NCBI RefSeq assembly: GCF_964204865.1 | Contig: NC_135260.1 | Coordinates: 6,200,001-6,264,000 of the forward strand | Direction: 5' to 3' | Length of the DNA stretch: 64,000 nucleotides | Source: Styela clava | Lineage: Eukaryota; Chordata; Ascidiacea; Stolidobranchia; Styelidae | In this document: in pieces, positions 33,901-45,697 of the stretch | How the letters are laid out: each line of letters starts with the position of its first letter | How positions within the stretch are numbered: position 1 is the stretch's first letter | Notes under the pieces: generated by a model | Told to the model about the DNA's origin: nothing | The model's input: the letters and a program-made list of their open reading frames with translations, nothing else | The model's database searches: none | Translations under genes and position numbers: made by a program

Positions 33901-36900
33901 TGCGGCACGCGGGAAAATGCCAATTTTGAATGATGCGCGACCGCGAAACGAGTTTTCAATTTGAATAAATACGTGCGAATAATTTTAATCTCTTTGAGTT
34001 GCGAAGCCTGTATACCTGAGTCCAATTTGCTTACGTTTATGACTTCACAATGCCCCAACAGATAGCTTGTGCGAAAAACGCGTGTCATAAGACCAATACC
34101 CAACATTTCTGTGCCTGCAAACACTAGATAGCCTATGTTAAATAAAGGTGCGGCCCGCGGTTAAACCCAGTTATTTCTATCTGACCCTCTAATATTTGCC
34201 CACCCCTAATTTAAACAGTAAACACTCGATCATACATAACTGTTATGTATAAAAGGTGTACAATTATTTTGAAACTTAATTAATGCCCAGATATTACACG
34301 AATGGTCTGGTGTTTATTGCACATGTTTGGAAACAACATTTCAAACCGTGAGAATTCTCAAATTGTTTATGGACATCAAAAAGCTTCTACTCCCTAAAAT
34401 TTATTTTCGTCGTTGAGTGCAATATTAGTAACATGTTTTGAATATCACATGACAAAATGCTTTATAACCGGCAAGACCGTATATTTTGAAATGGTTAAAG
34501 GACAGTTGATAGTTACACACTCTAGCGCCTATTAAATCAATTCACTTTTTACATTAACGTTATTCATGCTCGGGCTATCCAAGGTGATATCCGGTTCAAA
34601 TAGCTTGGTATAAAAACAAAAACATCGAGTTCATTTCCTTAATGATTTTTAAATAATCAAACCATTTCATTATATTATTCTTGTATCGCAATACCGGCCG
34701 TATATGCACAGTCAGTAAGTTTGACAATATTCATACGTTTATACCCCTGCATTAAATAGATATACAGGGTGTCTATAAAGTTCATTTACAACTTCAATTT
34801 TGTTATGAGGTCAGTTCTCAAAATATCTTTACCAGGTTTGCTGTTTTTTAATCAGTAATTTTGTAATTATTTTTACTTTATTTAATACATCTGTGAGGGC
34901 CGAAACAATATATGGAATCGATAAATTGTCTTTGCAATTTAAAAAAAAAATTAAGATTCTATTGACACCCTATATGCACTAAACTTACAAATATAGGCTG
35001 ACACGAACCTCCAAAAAGACTCCATGTGTAAGGAAATTACACATATGGAAATTTATCATAAAAATTGCTTAGAATTCCGCGGATAAGCCAGAGCCTCTAA
35101 CGACAATGAATAATATTATCTAAAAAGTAATATATCCTAAGTCACGAATTACACTTAAAAATATCAATGTATAAAAGAATTAACAACCCATCCTAGTAAG
35201 CTCTGTAAGACCTATTGCACTCGCACACATGAGAGATGGACTGCATTGACGACCTATAGAGTAAACGCGCTCTTTATACATTTGGCTTGAATGATCGAAT
35301 TTGCCAACTGTGCACGTTTGATCATTGGAATAGAATATTCTATGCGATGTGGTATAGTTCATGAAATATGCAAAACAAAATAAACAATGTTTGCGACGTT
35401 TTTGAATTCCGCAGCAAAATTGAAACAGCGAACAGGTTTAACCCCAACAAGACCGACCTAGTCACTTTTAAGATAAATCAGACACCAGATGAACAAGATT
35501 ACAATTCTAAATATATGGACACGAAAGCCTAAAGGAAGTACTAGCAAATCTTTTAATGTGGTAGTAGGTTGCCTTTCTCATCGAAAAACTCCCGACTTCG
35601 TTTACCACCACATAACTGAAACGAGATCGCCGAACCTCCACACAGTGCGCAATTCGTGTTCAATAAACGGGAAATTAGTAACACGGCCATATAACTCTGT
35701 TTTAAACAATGAATGCACATTCGTATAAACATTCTTAAGGCCTCAAAAATACCTAGCTAACAATAAGCTACAATTAACAGATAGTAAGGCGACAGCATGT
35801 ATTAAAAAAAACACTTTGAGAATACGTAGATACGTAATAGTGAAATAAATGTAAAGTTTTGAAATGTAAGTATCCAAAATAGGGCGGGAAAAATCAAATC
35901 CAACAAATATTCATATTTTTAATTAGCTTCGCATCCCCTCAAAAAATTGTCTAAGCCCCCTTGCGAGGCACGCCCAATCGTTTGAGAACCATTGGTTTAA
36001 AATTAAGATGAACCATATTCCAACTCCCAATTTGCTGTATATATGACAGCCCAACAAGTCTCTGCGCATGAGACCGTACATCCATTCCTAGACTTAAACT
36101 GCTGTCTATATGACAGTCCAATAACGCTCTAAGGAGGAGACTGTTGGCGATCAAGACCACATGTCCGTTCCTATTCAAAGGTGTATAAAAGGATGTACTT
36201 CAGTTTATTATTATACTTTTGCAGTTTATTTTTAGTCACGTGGAATATTTTATACTAGAAACTATTGCATTTACTTGTATTAATAATCACCTATGTATTG
36301 TATATTTTCCATTTTATGCATTTATAATAAGTGTTTTTTTAAAATAGGCATTTTGAAAGCACAATATCGATAACGCACTAATTTCAAATAACCTTTTTTT
36401 GTTGTTTTATTTTTAGGTGAAATAAAAGAAGAAGCTTATTGTGAAAATCCAGATATTATATTGATCGGCAATAAATGCGATCTAGAAAACAGAGCAGTCA
36501 GTGAAAAACAAGGACAACAACTTGCTAATGAATTAAAGTGAGATATTCGATGGTAATAGTGACTGTAAATACTTAATTGCTATAATTTTTTAGCTATCGG
36601 TCGCTTATTTATCGTGTGAGATGAGTTTTACTGCACATCAAACTACCCGCGTTTGGGGTCATTGAGACTACCTTGCGTCCCAAAGCCCCCATCACCCCAC
36701 CCCCATCAATCTGTGCATGATTTTAGGAATAAAACTTTAAAGTGAAGGACGCTCCAGAAGTGTGTGTACCAATACGATGGTAACTAATTTTGTTCGCCTC
36801 TTTTACATCAAGGACTGAAACCTATGGGCAGATGTATATTCACTTGGTTACGACAGACAGTCCCCGAACTCGTAATAGAACTAAAATAAGGAAAATCGAA

Positions 36901-37449
36901 ATAAAATTATGGCCTAACCCTTACCTAGTACACACACTCCGGGAGTATCAAGTGAAGTGTGGTGATTAAGCTATAATGGACGTTGAAGCAGCTTTATCAA
37001 TTGCTTCCATCACGAAATGTGGACTATTCAAAATGACTTCGGCATATCTAATCGAAACCCAGTAAATATTGTGGTTACGTGAACTAGGAAGATGTCTATT
37101 GAAAGGTAATGGCCCCACAAGGCCATCGCGCCCTGAAACTTGAATCAGTGCTTTATACATTTTACCTTCATCAATGTTAATGTTTTTTTTACTTAACATG
37201 AACTAACAAACTGGCATATGCAACTAACAAACCAGAATTTAACTTTTCAGTGTACCTTATATGGAGACAAGTGCCGCTACAGGGAACAATGTAACAAAGG
37301 CAATAAACACTTTATTGGACATGGTTATGAAGCGTATGAGGGACTATGTATCCGGCATGGACCCTAAAACCGGAAAGTCCGGTGAACCAGGAAATGTAGG
37401 ACCGGAAACAAAAACTGAAACGCAGAGCAGTTCTTCGTGTGCTTGTTAA
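30939..37449 (+). CDS. RAB27: Rab27-type small GTPase, isoform ending in terminal exon 6A
   Basis: Six coding exons join in phase: 30939-30975, 31273-31430, 31932-32014, 33673-33776, 36417-36537 and 37251-37449, giving 233 residues. Motifs are the P-loop GDSGVGKT (30-37), the switch I Thr in [15 protein letters not shown] (86-92), NKCD (146-149) and ETSAA (173-177). The Rab27 subfamily is indicated by [20 protein letters not shown] (134-141), a charged insertion before the WDTAGQ block, and SAA in place of SAK. The protein ends CAC, a double-cysteine geranylgeranylation motif. Rab27 proteins recruit effectors to secretory vesicles and lysosome-related organelles and drive docking at the plasma membrane. 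Exon 5 ends in a split codon that the alternative exon at 39663 can complete equally well. I see no AATAAA within 400 bases of this stop. Intronic repeats include a SINE-like piece at 31555-31735. A tail-to-tail neighbour is SAS-6. Confidence 0.93.
31555..31735 (+). repeat. SINE-like, tRNA-derived repeat
   Basis: Contains a B-box-like word GGTTCGAATTC preceded by CCCTGCGTGGGTTC and followed by TATGTGCGACAGGATTGC. The same series occurs at 56245-56310 in a SAS-6 intron, so this is a dispersed repeat and not a tRNA gene. It lies in the second intron of the Rab27-type gene. Confidence 0.55.
33864..34208. mobile_element. hAT-like miniature element in a Rab27-type gene intron
   Basis: The left end CATGGGTGTGCGACC and the right end (reverse complement TAGGGGTGGGCAAA) resemble the GGGTGTGCAACC class. 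The interior has GCGGCACGCGGG and GCGGCCCGCGG words typical of that class. No convincing TSD. It lies 88 bases after exon 4, and the frame runs through the intron into it only by chance. Confidence 0.55.
34765..34982. mobile_element. GGGTGTCCATAAAG-family element in intron
   Basis: It starts CAGGGTGTCTATAAAGTTC after a TA and ends near ATTGACACCCTA. The core is present inverted (TTGCTGTTTTTTAATCAG-like), matching the family at 12608-12787 in opposite orientation. Confidence 0.6.
35741..35994. repeat. hAT-type miniature element, left end eroded
   Basis: Shares AATAAGCTACAATTAACAG, ATCCAAAATAGGGCGGG and the right end GTTTGAGAACCATTG with the element at 8154-8443 and its relatives. It lies in the fourth intron of the Rab27-type gene. 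Confidence 0.55.
36748..36949. mobile_element. Miniature inverted-repeat element, GGTGCTCC family, copy 8
   Basis: The left end GACGCTCCAGAAGTGTGTGT and the right end (reverse complement GATACTCCCGGAGTGTGTG) have a perfect 8-bp duplication AAGTGAAG at 36740-36747 and 36950-36957. It lies in the intron between exon 5 and terminal exon 6A of the Rab27-type gene. Confidence 0.88.
37251..37449 (+). CDS. RAB27: Rab27-type gene, terminal exon 6A
   Basis: Acceptor TAACTTTTCAG ends at 37250. The exon supplies the last base of an Asn codon, then [13 protein letters not shown], the final helix (LLDMVMKRM) and a tail rich in Gly, Thr and Ser that ends SSSSCAC. The tail has few basic residues, unlike exon 6B. 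G5 loop sequence is SAA, as in vertebrate Rab27. Confidence 0.92.
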
Positions 37450-39662
37450 AACGTCGCTCCCGTCTGGAACGCAATTTATGAAAGCAGATATATCAGACAG
37501 GCCAGAGTCGCAGAAAGATCTTCAAATGAGACTAAAATGACTCAATTCTAGCTAAAGAAGATTTAAAAAGCATTCCGCCCCCCCAACACTTGACTCCTAT
37601 TTTGATCATAAGATGGATAGTTTATTATGAATATGTCAGAAGACTAACACTGAAAGAGCTTTTTATCCGGTGACGCGTATATTACTTAATCCACTCTACT
37701 CCCTCCAGTTCTGCTCTTTTGCAAATGAATATGGACAAATTTGCAAATCGAATACTATAAGGATGTCCATGAAGTCCTAAAAAATTTAAAATTGAAAATG
37801 AAATTCATCGATAGCATATATTGTTCTAGCACTCCCAGATGTATTAAATTAATTAAAAATATTTAAACAATTACTGATTAAAAAACAGCAAACCTGGTTA
37901 AGATATATCAAGAACTGACCTAATAGCAAAAATAAAATTGTAACTGGACTTTATTCAAAACGGGTCGAATATTCGAATAATTCGAATTCCGTTATATTCT
38001 GTATGAGAAAATTTCGAATTAAGAAATGATTTACAATCTTTATGTTTGAAAACCAGAGATTTCGAGTTGCCAGACAAGTAGATCAAAGCGTACGATAACA
38101 AACGAAGAAAACAATGACCTTTATATTCATGTCGTTGTAGATGTGATTATCATGAAGATGTAGTGATTCATGTATTTTACTACATGATCCTGCCCCCAAT
38201 TTAGAATGCATTCGATACTTCTTATTCGGAAATAATTTCTCAGAAAATATTTTGAATAATGAAATATTCGGTTTCGGCCATCCCTGATCACAATTTAGAA
38301 ATCAAGTTTCTGTCTAGTTTCCTTTTCTCTTATCGGTCATACCCAAAAATAAAATGAATTTTGATTCAATTTTGACTCGACGTTAAGCACAATAATTTAG
38401 CAATTGGCTAGTCAATATACTAATTTATTAAACCAATATCAATGCTTTGCACGAAAAATAATGTTTTGAAATATTCGCTGAGGAATATATCTACTGACAA
38501 AAAAAGAATAGAATTTCTACCTTTTTCGATCGTCCAAATTAAAATGTTTCAGAAAACAAAACAAAAAATATTTGTTGGCACAAACTAAAATATTGATATA
38601 AAATTAATAACAAAGTAAAAAAAAACTATCGATCGTCAAAAATATCTTGCAACTTAACCAAGTATCCACTATATTTTCAGCCCTTAGAAATATATATAAA
38701 TCGTAATATTTTTCGTAAAAAAACAAACGTTATATAGAATTAATTTTTTTATATATATTTTCATCTGATATGTTGGAGAATAGCCTAGGAATAGTCATTG
38801 GGCTTTACATGGAAATGCCAGATAAATTAACTTACTTTTTTTGCTTTAATTTTTTGATCGTTATAATATTCAAACCATTATTATTCCAAGAATAAAGAAT
38901 ATTCAAGTTTATGTTTACAGAAGTGGTGGATTATTTTGATGTGTTTTAATAAAAATGACTCATGTTGGGAAATAGGGGATTGGTTGCACAGAAACAGCTT
39001 TAGGGAACATTATCGAGTTTCTGATGATGTTTTGGTATCTTTTCACCTGCCTAAGATATGACTCTCAACAAGTAATCATTTTGATCATTTGAAATTTGCT
39101 TTATGCAAGCATCCATCTATACGCATGATGGTATAATCCGTTGATACAACTACTAAATTAAGAAAACTATATTATTTTGAAAGCTGCACTTTTATTTGGC
39201 TATTGAGACAGCCAGTAGCAGAATTCGACAGATCTATTCCTAGTCCTATTAATCTGATTTCAAATTCAGTATTTTCTGCTAAAATTTATATATATATACA
39301 AAATGTAGCGGATCCGAAATCTGTCTCGTGCAGTAATCATCGCAATGCGTGACCTGGGTATAAGATAATATCTAAAACTGGTCTGGTATTGGAAATAAAA
39401 ACCCAATACCGGATACTCGCTTTAAGAGATCAAACCTCAAGTCTATCTTAATGTATTTATAATGAAGTTGTCCCTCAAATTCATTTATTTTTTTCATAAA
39501 ACAAAAATTAAAAGGGATTTTGACGGAAACGTGAATTTTGATCGATTTTAAACTTTACTCCCTAGTGACATCTAATGGATCACTTACACCTGTTTTCATT
39601 ACTCCATACTGCCAACTAGCAGTTCAATATCTGATTATTATTATTTTGCATTTATTTTTCAG
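37450..39662 (+). other. 3' UTR of isoform 6A and intron before exon 6B
   Basis: Non-coding. A partial GGGTGTCCATAAAG-family element lies at about 37758-37955, with the core GATTAAAAAACAGCAAACC. No AATAAA is seen close to the exon 6A stop, so its poly(A) site is unclear. The acceptor TTATTTTTCAG of exon 6B ends the stretch. Confidence 0.6.
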
Positions 39663-39870
39663 CGTGCGCTACATTGAAACAAGTGCAAAGACGGGATATA
39701 ACGTTAAAAAGGCCGTCAATGAGCTGCTGGACATGGTTATGAAGAGAATGGTGGAATTTCTAGAAAGTGCCCACGAAGAAAAACCAAGATTTGGAATTCC
39801 CAAGATGACGGGTTCGATTTCAACCGATACAAAAAATGAAAAGAAAGCCACAACGAAGTGTTCGTGTTGA
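39663..39870 (+). CDS. RAB27: Rab27-type gene, alternative terminal exon 6B
   Basis: Acceptor TTTATTTTTCAG ends at 39662. Joined to exon 5 (end 36537) it completes the same split Asn codon and keeps the frame, giving a 236-residue protein. It repeats the content of exon 6A: an ETSAK G5 loop where 6A has ETSAA, then [17 protein letters not shown], a different tail with basic residues (KNEKKATTK) and a CSC end. The DNA for LLDMVMKRM is nearly the same in both exons, so they arose by exon duplication. It cannot follow exon 6A, which has its own stop, so use must be mutually exclusive. It could be a decayed leftover, but the frame, acceptor, G5 loop and prenylation motif are all intact. Confidence 0.88.
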
Positions 39871-40055
39871 TGTTTTTACACACTCATTATCTCGTTTTAT
39901 AAATTATATTTTAGAGCAAACATTAGACGTTCTATAAGTGCGATAAACACTTGCTCATATACATATATTATGTTTCACGGCGTCGCCCAAGACGGTACTT
40001 TCATTCCGTCTTCTACACGGTACCTGTTATAACTGATAGCAGTGGCCTGCATAGA

Positions 40056-40061
40056 AATAAA
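40056..40061 (+). terminator. Candidate poly(A) signal for exon 6B transcripts
   Basis: AATAAA 186 bases after the exon 6B stop codon, the first canonical signal downstream of it. Confidence 0.5.
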
Positions 40062-42854
40062 CATCCTCGCTAAGATAAACCGTTAAACTCCCTTTTATAA
40101 TATCTAACCGTCGCTATAGATTTTGATTTATCGCATGTTTACACCGAACAAACTTTATTCTGCTTGCTATGATTTATCGTCTATCCAGTTTTCACGTGTA
40201 AGTTATATTCTAGGTCCTGCCCTGTCATCTCAACCTTAAATAGGAATATTTATCCTGGTAAAGTAGAATGTCAATAACACAACCTAACCGTGTGGCTTAC
40301 AACGACGTCTTGGCTCACGTGAGTCTACCATTCCAAGAAGTATTCATATCGATCTTTTATTCTAAGTTTTTGTGAAATAATCGCTTCAACTAAGGGGGTA
40401 ATCGATTTCGAGTTTCAGTTACTCAAAGATGGTTGAAGGTTAAATATATTTGGGTCTTATGGTACTCGATATTTCATCCACTATTTTACTATTTATTTTC
40501 ATCCGGTAGCGCTTGACCATCTCCGTGATGCCTGCCCCCCTCGTTTTTATCAGTAGCTGGATGCCCAGCTAAGATTGTACCGGTACCGCTGTTTGAAGTA
40601 AAATGACGTAAGCTGTAAAACGTTTTATTGGATTATTCCAATTTTAACTTAATTTTATTTAGGTATATTACGTTTTATTTCATACGATTGTTTGAAAATT
40701 CATTTCAAATGCAGACGGCACAATTTGGTTTTGTCTATATATATATTAATTTGTTTTGCACTGTTAATCTTTAAAACTGCAAAATTTGACCATAAAATGC
40801 AGTTAGTCTTTCAATTTTTAAGTACTGAAGTTCGTTATTTTCAGTTTTCATTCAAAAGCAGGCCGTGAACATTTAAATATGATTTTAGCACAAAACTATG
40901 CTGAGCTAAATCAACGACTAACAATTAAATTTTCCGTGAACATTTTATAGTACTTGATATAGCCTTTTTTATATTATTTTGTTCTCAGAGAAATGACCAA
41001 TTCTCTAAAATATTTTATTGAAGATTCAATTGTTATCCTAAAATGAACTATTTATTTTAGTTGTAGTTACGCAACACGTTGATATGTTTAATTGTAAATC
41101 GATAAATTTATTTACTTATATACATTTATTTTTATTTATGTATTAATTTATTACTTGCATATTTATATATATTATCAAAATAAAATATTGCATACTGGCA
41201 TTGCCCCAAAATATTCGACTTATGAATTTTTTAAATTATTCTAGTTTCCTACGGTGGTTTAGTATTTATCCCCGGGAAATGAATGACGATAAAGCTTAAT
41301 CATATGGGGGGCGAAGACTTTTGATCCAGTGCTTCTGCGATAGGAACATGTTTTCTATGGCACTGATGGTTGAGGTGGAGCGGGTTACTGGCCTTCTCCC
41401 CGTAGAAGTGTGGTTGACCCAATGTGCTGGTTGATTACAAATTCCAACTTCGCCCAAGTGCGTATGGTAAAATTACCTGGTTTACTGTTCTCACAAACGA
41501 AACGCCGTGGTTCTTCATACGATTGAGCCGTTTTTCCTTTCGTCGGGATAAGTATGAGATACTTAACCAGGCAATTTTTGTATATTTATGCATCCACATG
41601 GGTGGTATTTGTGGAGGAAGTCAGTCGTAATAGAGCACATAATTTTCTAGATGGTCGCAGGGCAGGTCGGTTCGGCCAACAACTGGCGAGGTATTTCTAT
41701 ACACCAAATGGACTACCAATCGGACAACACACTGATGTTTGCGCTATGATCAAGGGACAAAAGTCCTCAGCAACTATTACGGGCGCAAATAATCTTTTTT
41801 TGTGCTTATCAAACTCACCGGTATCTAGACTTCTTCTCCAGAACAAGGATTGCCAAAATCTGATCAATAGACGTTTTCTGGGCCAAGAAAAAAAGACTCA
41901 AATTCAAGCAAAACGTGTGCACGTGGTTTATAACCATTATTTTGATTCAAAATATTTAGCCATATGTATTGGAAGGTAATCTTAGACTATCGCAGTTCTT
42001 TTGAGACGAAATTTTTATTACTGAAGCGGCAATAAACCCAAAAGTTATCAAACTTATGCTTAAATATCGGCAACACAACTAAAGACTGACAAATAGTTAA
42101 AGCCGACGCCTACAACAATGTCTGTAAATATCTCCGACAATTTCAAAACAAAACTTTGTAGAATTAGTTGGCTTGCTCGAACAAACCACTGAGAAATCAG
42201 CCTTGAGAAATTTGGTGGTTTGTTGAATTAACATGACCACGTACGGAATGTATGTTTTATTTACAAAGTGCCAAGGACAGAAATGTACCAATTGATAGAA
42301 TAGAATACATTAAATATGGACCTGAAATCGTCTACATAAAGAAAGAACACAACTGATATAAAATATTGGAAACCATGCCCAATAGACACAGATGTTATTT
42401 TTGTTTTAAACCCCAAAGCATTTCCGACCAGAGTAGCTCTATATGTCTAAGTAGCAGCTTGTTATTCTTCGGCGTCCGCGCATCTGAAAAATTAATTGAT
42501 CAAAAACTATTCACATACCCAACATGAACTGGTAACCGGACGAGAAGCCGTTGCTTGCGACGTGATTGCGCCGTATTATCGACTTTCCTTTCCCCAAGAA
42601 AAATATGCAAATCCTATTATATGCTAGTTCAGAATGACATGGTACACATTTTAAATTTCAGGCACGTTTACGAAATTCCTTGAACACAAGAAAATAATTA
42701 CCTATTCCAACCTCAAATAGACCATTGAATATCGTTAAGCAAAGAGAAGCGTGTAATAATATGGTGCTCTACTAATATGAGATTACAAAATATAAAAAAA
42801 AACTAATGTAGGAAAGCGTCGGAGCACAAAGCTTTAAAATTCTATTAAATATAT

Positions 42855-43109
42855 CAGGGGTGGCCAACCTGCTTTCGACTAGAATCTTCAAAATAGCTCG
42901 CGATCGATTGATCGGTAATAAGGCCATACACAAGTCCTATTCGTCGCTCGCTTTGAATTGGAAAAAAAATTGGCATTCTGATGCCACTGCTACCATTGCA
43001 AATACACATTACCACACTAAACTTGAAGCGAGAGTGAGACAATAAATTGCACATACAGCAGATAGACTACTCGAGACATGGCAATCGATCGACGTGTTGG
43101 CCACCCCTG
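42855..43109. mobile_element. hAT-type miniature element with perfect 8-bp TSD
   Basis: It begins CAGGGGTGGCCAACC and ends GTTGGCCACCCCTG, and is flanked by AAATATAT at 42847-42854 and 43110-43117. The interior carries CTCGCGATCGATTGATCGG near one end and CAATCGATCGACGTG near the other, extending the inverted repeat. It has no coding capacity. Confidence 0.9.
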
Positions 43110-43723
43110 AAATATATTATCAGTTTGCCAAGTAAACTACCAGAGAATGATTCTAAGATGGTTCTGTTTTGGTTAAATTATAACACTCTCTGGGAAGCGT
43201 ACTACATCTATAAAGAATTAAATGCGACTAGTAGAAAAATAACATAAAAATCGAATGTTGAAGCTATCTTTCAATTATTGAAATATTTATTAATAAAGCT
43301 TTCCCCAGTAAAGGTAGAATTGCCAAACAATTCTCGAAATCAACAAAAATTCTCATTTCAGAGTTAGATCCACCATACAATAGCTGAAATGAGTATTTTA
43401 AATGAGAGAAAAAATAACAAAACAAAAAATAAATAATAAAAAAAAGATTAGAATACATATAAGTTGAATTGCTCTCCTCAGAAATACAGAAGTAACAGAA
43501 GCATTGAGTGTATTATTGGGGATTCTATTTCAATATAAATTTGACAGAGATCCTGATTAACTATGCCATTAGCACTTCGCGTTTCGATTAAAACGAGAGA
43601 ATTGTATGTTCAATATCTTTTGGTCAAAACTGTACATTTTAAAAGATGGTAATTGCAAAATAAAGTCCATCAGGATTGGAATGCTTTCTTCCCAAATAAA
43701 TTTCATGCTTGTATAATCCAGCT

Positions 43724-44216
43724 CAGTGGTTTTCAATCTTTTGATAGAGCGAAACCAATCTCTTTGGCGAAACCCCAATCAAACATTCCAAAAGCTCAAG
43801 GAACCCTTGTTCAGTTGTCTGAATTGTATATGTATAGAAGCAAACATAATACTGGTAAAACAAGATTTCCTTATTTTTTTAAAATGGCCAATTTGCCCCC
43901 CCCCCCCCAATTCTGTGTCACCGAGCCGACGCACCTCTTTTGCCCACTGACGACTGTTGAAAAACTCTCGTTACCGGCTTAACACTGCTGGTTGAAAAAA
44001 AGTGTTTTTGAAAAAGTGGTGATCAGAGTCAAAGGTCCAATGAAAAAAGTGTAGCAAGTTGAATATTAGTGGCAAACCTGATAGATATTTGATTATACAG
44101 TATTCAAACTATATCAAGATAGACTCTGGGATTTGAATAGAAACTACCAAAACCCTGCGACTGTATTGACAGAATCCCAGAATTCCACAGAACCCCGTTT
44201 GAAAACCACCGCTGTA
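43724..44216. mobile_element. Probable hAT-type element, CAGTGGTTTTCAA ends
   Basis: Left end CTCAGTGGTTTTCAATC and right end TTGAAAACCACCGCTG are inverted, with GCGAAACCCC and AGAACCCCG words just inside, the usual style of this class. No TSD was found, so borders are approximate. A C-run lies at about 43897-43908. Confidence 0.5.
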
Positions 44217-44253
44217 GTCAGTGTACCAGTGTAACAATGTTTGTCCTGTAGGT

Positions 44254-44718
44254 CAGGGGTGTGCAACCTTTAATACAGTAGGGCCAGATATAAATAACTG
44301 GGTGAAACTGAGGGCCGCACCCATATCTAACATAGGCTCTCTAGTGGTTGCAGACACAAAAATTTTGATTATTGATCTCATGATATGCATCGCTTTCCCC
44401 AAGCTAGCTGTTAGGGCATTGTAACGCCACGGGCATAGATTAAAAATATTCGACTGAGATATAGTCTTGGAATTACTCGTGCGTACCAGATTAAACTAAA
44501 TTGAAAACTTGTCTCTCGGGCCATATAATTTTCTTTGTGGGCCACATTTGGCACGCGGGGTAACGTCGCAGGCATAGATTAAAAATATTTGACTCAAATA
44601 TAGTCTTGGAATTACTCGTGCATACCAGATTAAACTAAATTGAAAACTTGTTTTTCGGGCCACACAATTTTTTTTGTGGGCCACATTTGGCACGCGGGGT
44701 GCAGGTTGCACACCTCTG
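44254..44718. mobile_element. hAT-type element with perfect TSD and an internal tandem duplication
   Basis: It begins CAGGGGTGTGCAACC and ends GGTTGCACACCTCTG, with CTGTAGGT at 44246-44253 and 44719-44726. Inside, a 139-bp unit is duplicated head to tail (44421-44559 and 44560-44698), each copy starting GTAACG and containing CGGGCCA and GGGCCACATTTGGCACGCGG. Only non-coding sequence is present. Confidence 0.92.
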
Positions 44719-45514
44719 CTGTAGGTTATGGATCCTGGTTTGGTACAATTGCAGTATAGTTAATGTTTGTGAAAAATTCCCCCTAATTCATCGAGATGAA
44801 GAATTTTGAAATCAGATTGGAAAAGTCTGGTTACCTTAAACCCATACTGAATTCCATATTGTATATAACATGCAGCTACTTATAACCCATGAGGTAGGAT
44901 AGGGTTCGTCTAATGATTATAGAATACAAGAAAATAAGATGAAAAAGTGAGAGAGTGAGATGAGAAAACTAGGATAAATAGTAACAATAAAGCAGCTAAT
45001 ACGGAACAATACAACGTTATATACTTAGCATCGTTAGAAAAAGCAGAATTAAATAATAGCGAAACCGAAACGAATACGATATTTAAATACATTCGAAATT
45101 GGTTGTATCCGATATAGTATAATTTTAACTTTAGGAATCAATTGGAATATTTTCATTTGAAAATGTCACTTTATAGATTTTTTTCTTTTGGGATAAATAT
45201 GTCAATCCTATCATATGATAGACAAAAAAATAGTTGAATAAAATAGAAAATACAATTATAGTGTTTATCTCAATCATTCTGCATACCCAGATTTGATTTC
45301 TACGAATTTGTGAAAGTTTTGATTGAATAATTTTCCTTGTGGAACAGATCTTACTCGATATTTCATTTTAAAGATACAAATCATTTCAGAATGTTTTCGG
45401 AACAGTGTTCAATTATGATTCGGTCGAAAATTGTCGCTTGCAAATTGTTAAGCATATAGAATTCGAGTTCAGAACTGCGTGACTCCCCTTAATTGGATGA
45501 TTCAAGAAATAACT

Positions 45515-45520
45515 TTTATT
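45515..45520 (-). terminator. Candidate poly(A) signal for SAS-6
   Basis: TTTATT on the plus strand reads AATAAA on the minus strand, 178 bases beyond the SAS-6 stop codon. Confidence 0.5.
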
Positions 45521-45697
45521 ATAACATAAGTCGGAACATTCTTTTGGTGTTTATGAAACAAATATTCCGCCAATTGTCCAACCAATGATATTTAGGTATT
45601 TCATAGAGCAGGGTGTTAAGCATTACCATACACCCTTCAATTACCCGATAAGCTCATTACAAATTGCAATATTAGTGCACTTGAAAATTGCTGGTGC

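Larger units (their letters stand above)
39871..45697. other. Intergenic region between the convergent Rab27-type and SAS-6 genes
   Basis: Contains the 3' UTRs of both genes and several mobile elements listed separately (42855-43109, 43724-44216, 44254-44718). A SINE-like piece at about 42515-42632 shares GAAGCCGT, ACCGGACGAGAAGCCG-like and AAATATGCAAATCC words with 56375-56495. A 141-codon open frame at 41554-41979 has no recognisable domain. Confidence 0.45.

Noticed and set aside
33644..33964. 106-codon frame covering Rab27-type exon 4
   Set aside because: Only 33673-33776 is exon; the rest is intron read-through into a hAT-like element.
41554..41979. 141-codon plus-strand frame between the two intact genes
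   Set aside because: No recognisable family, composition like the surrounding non-coding DNA, and no supporting splice or start context.
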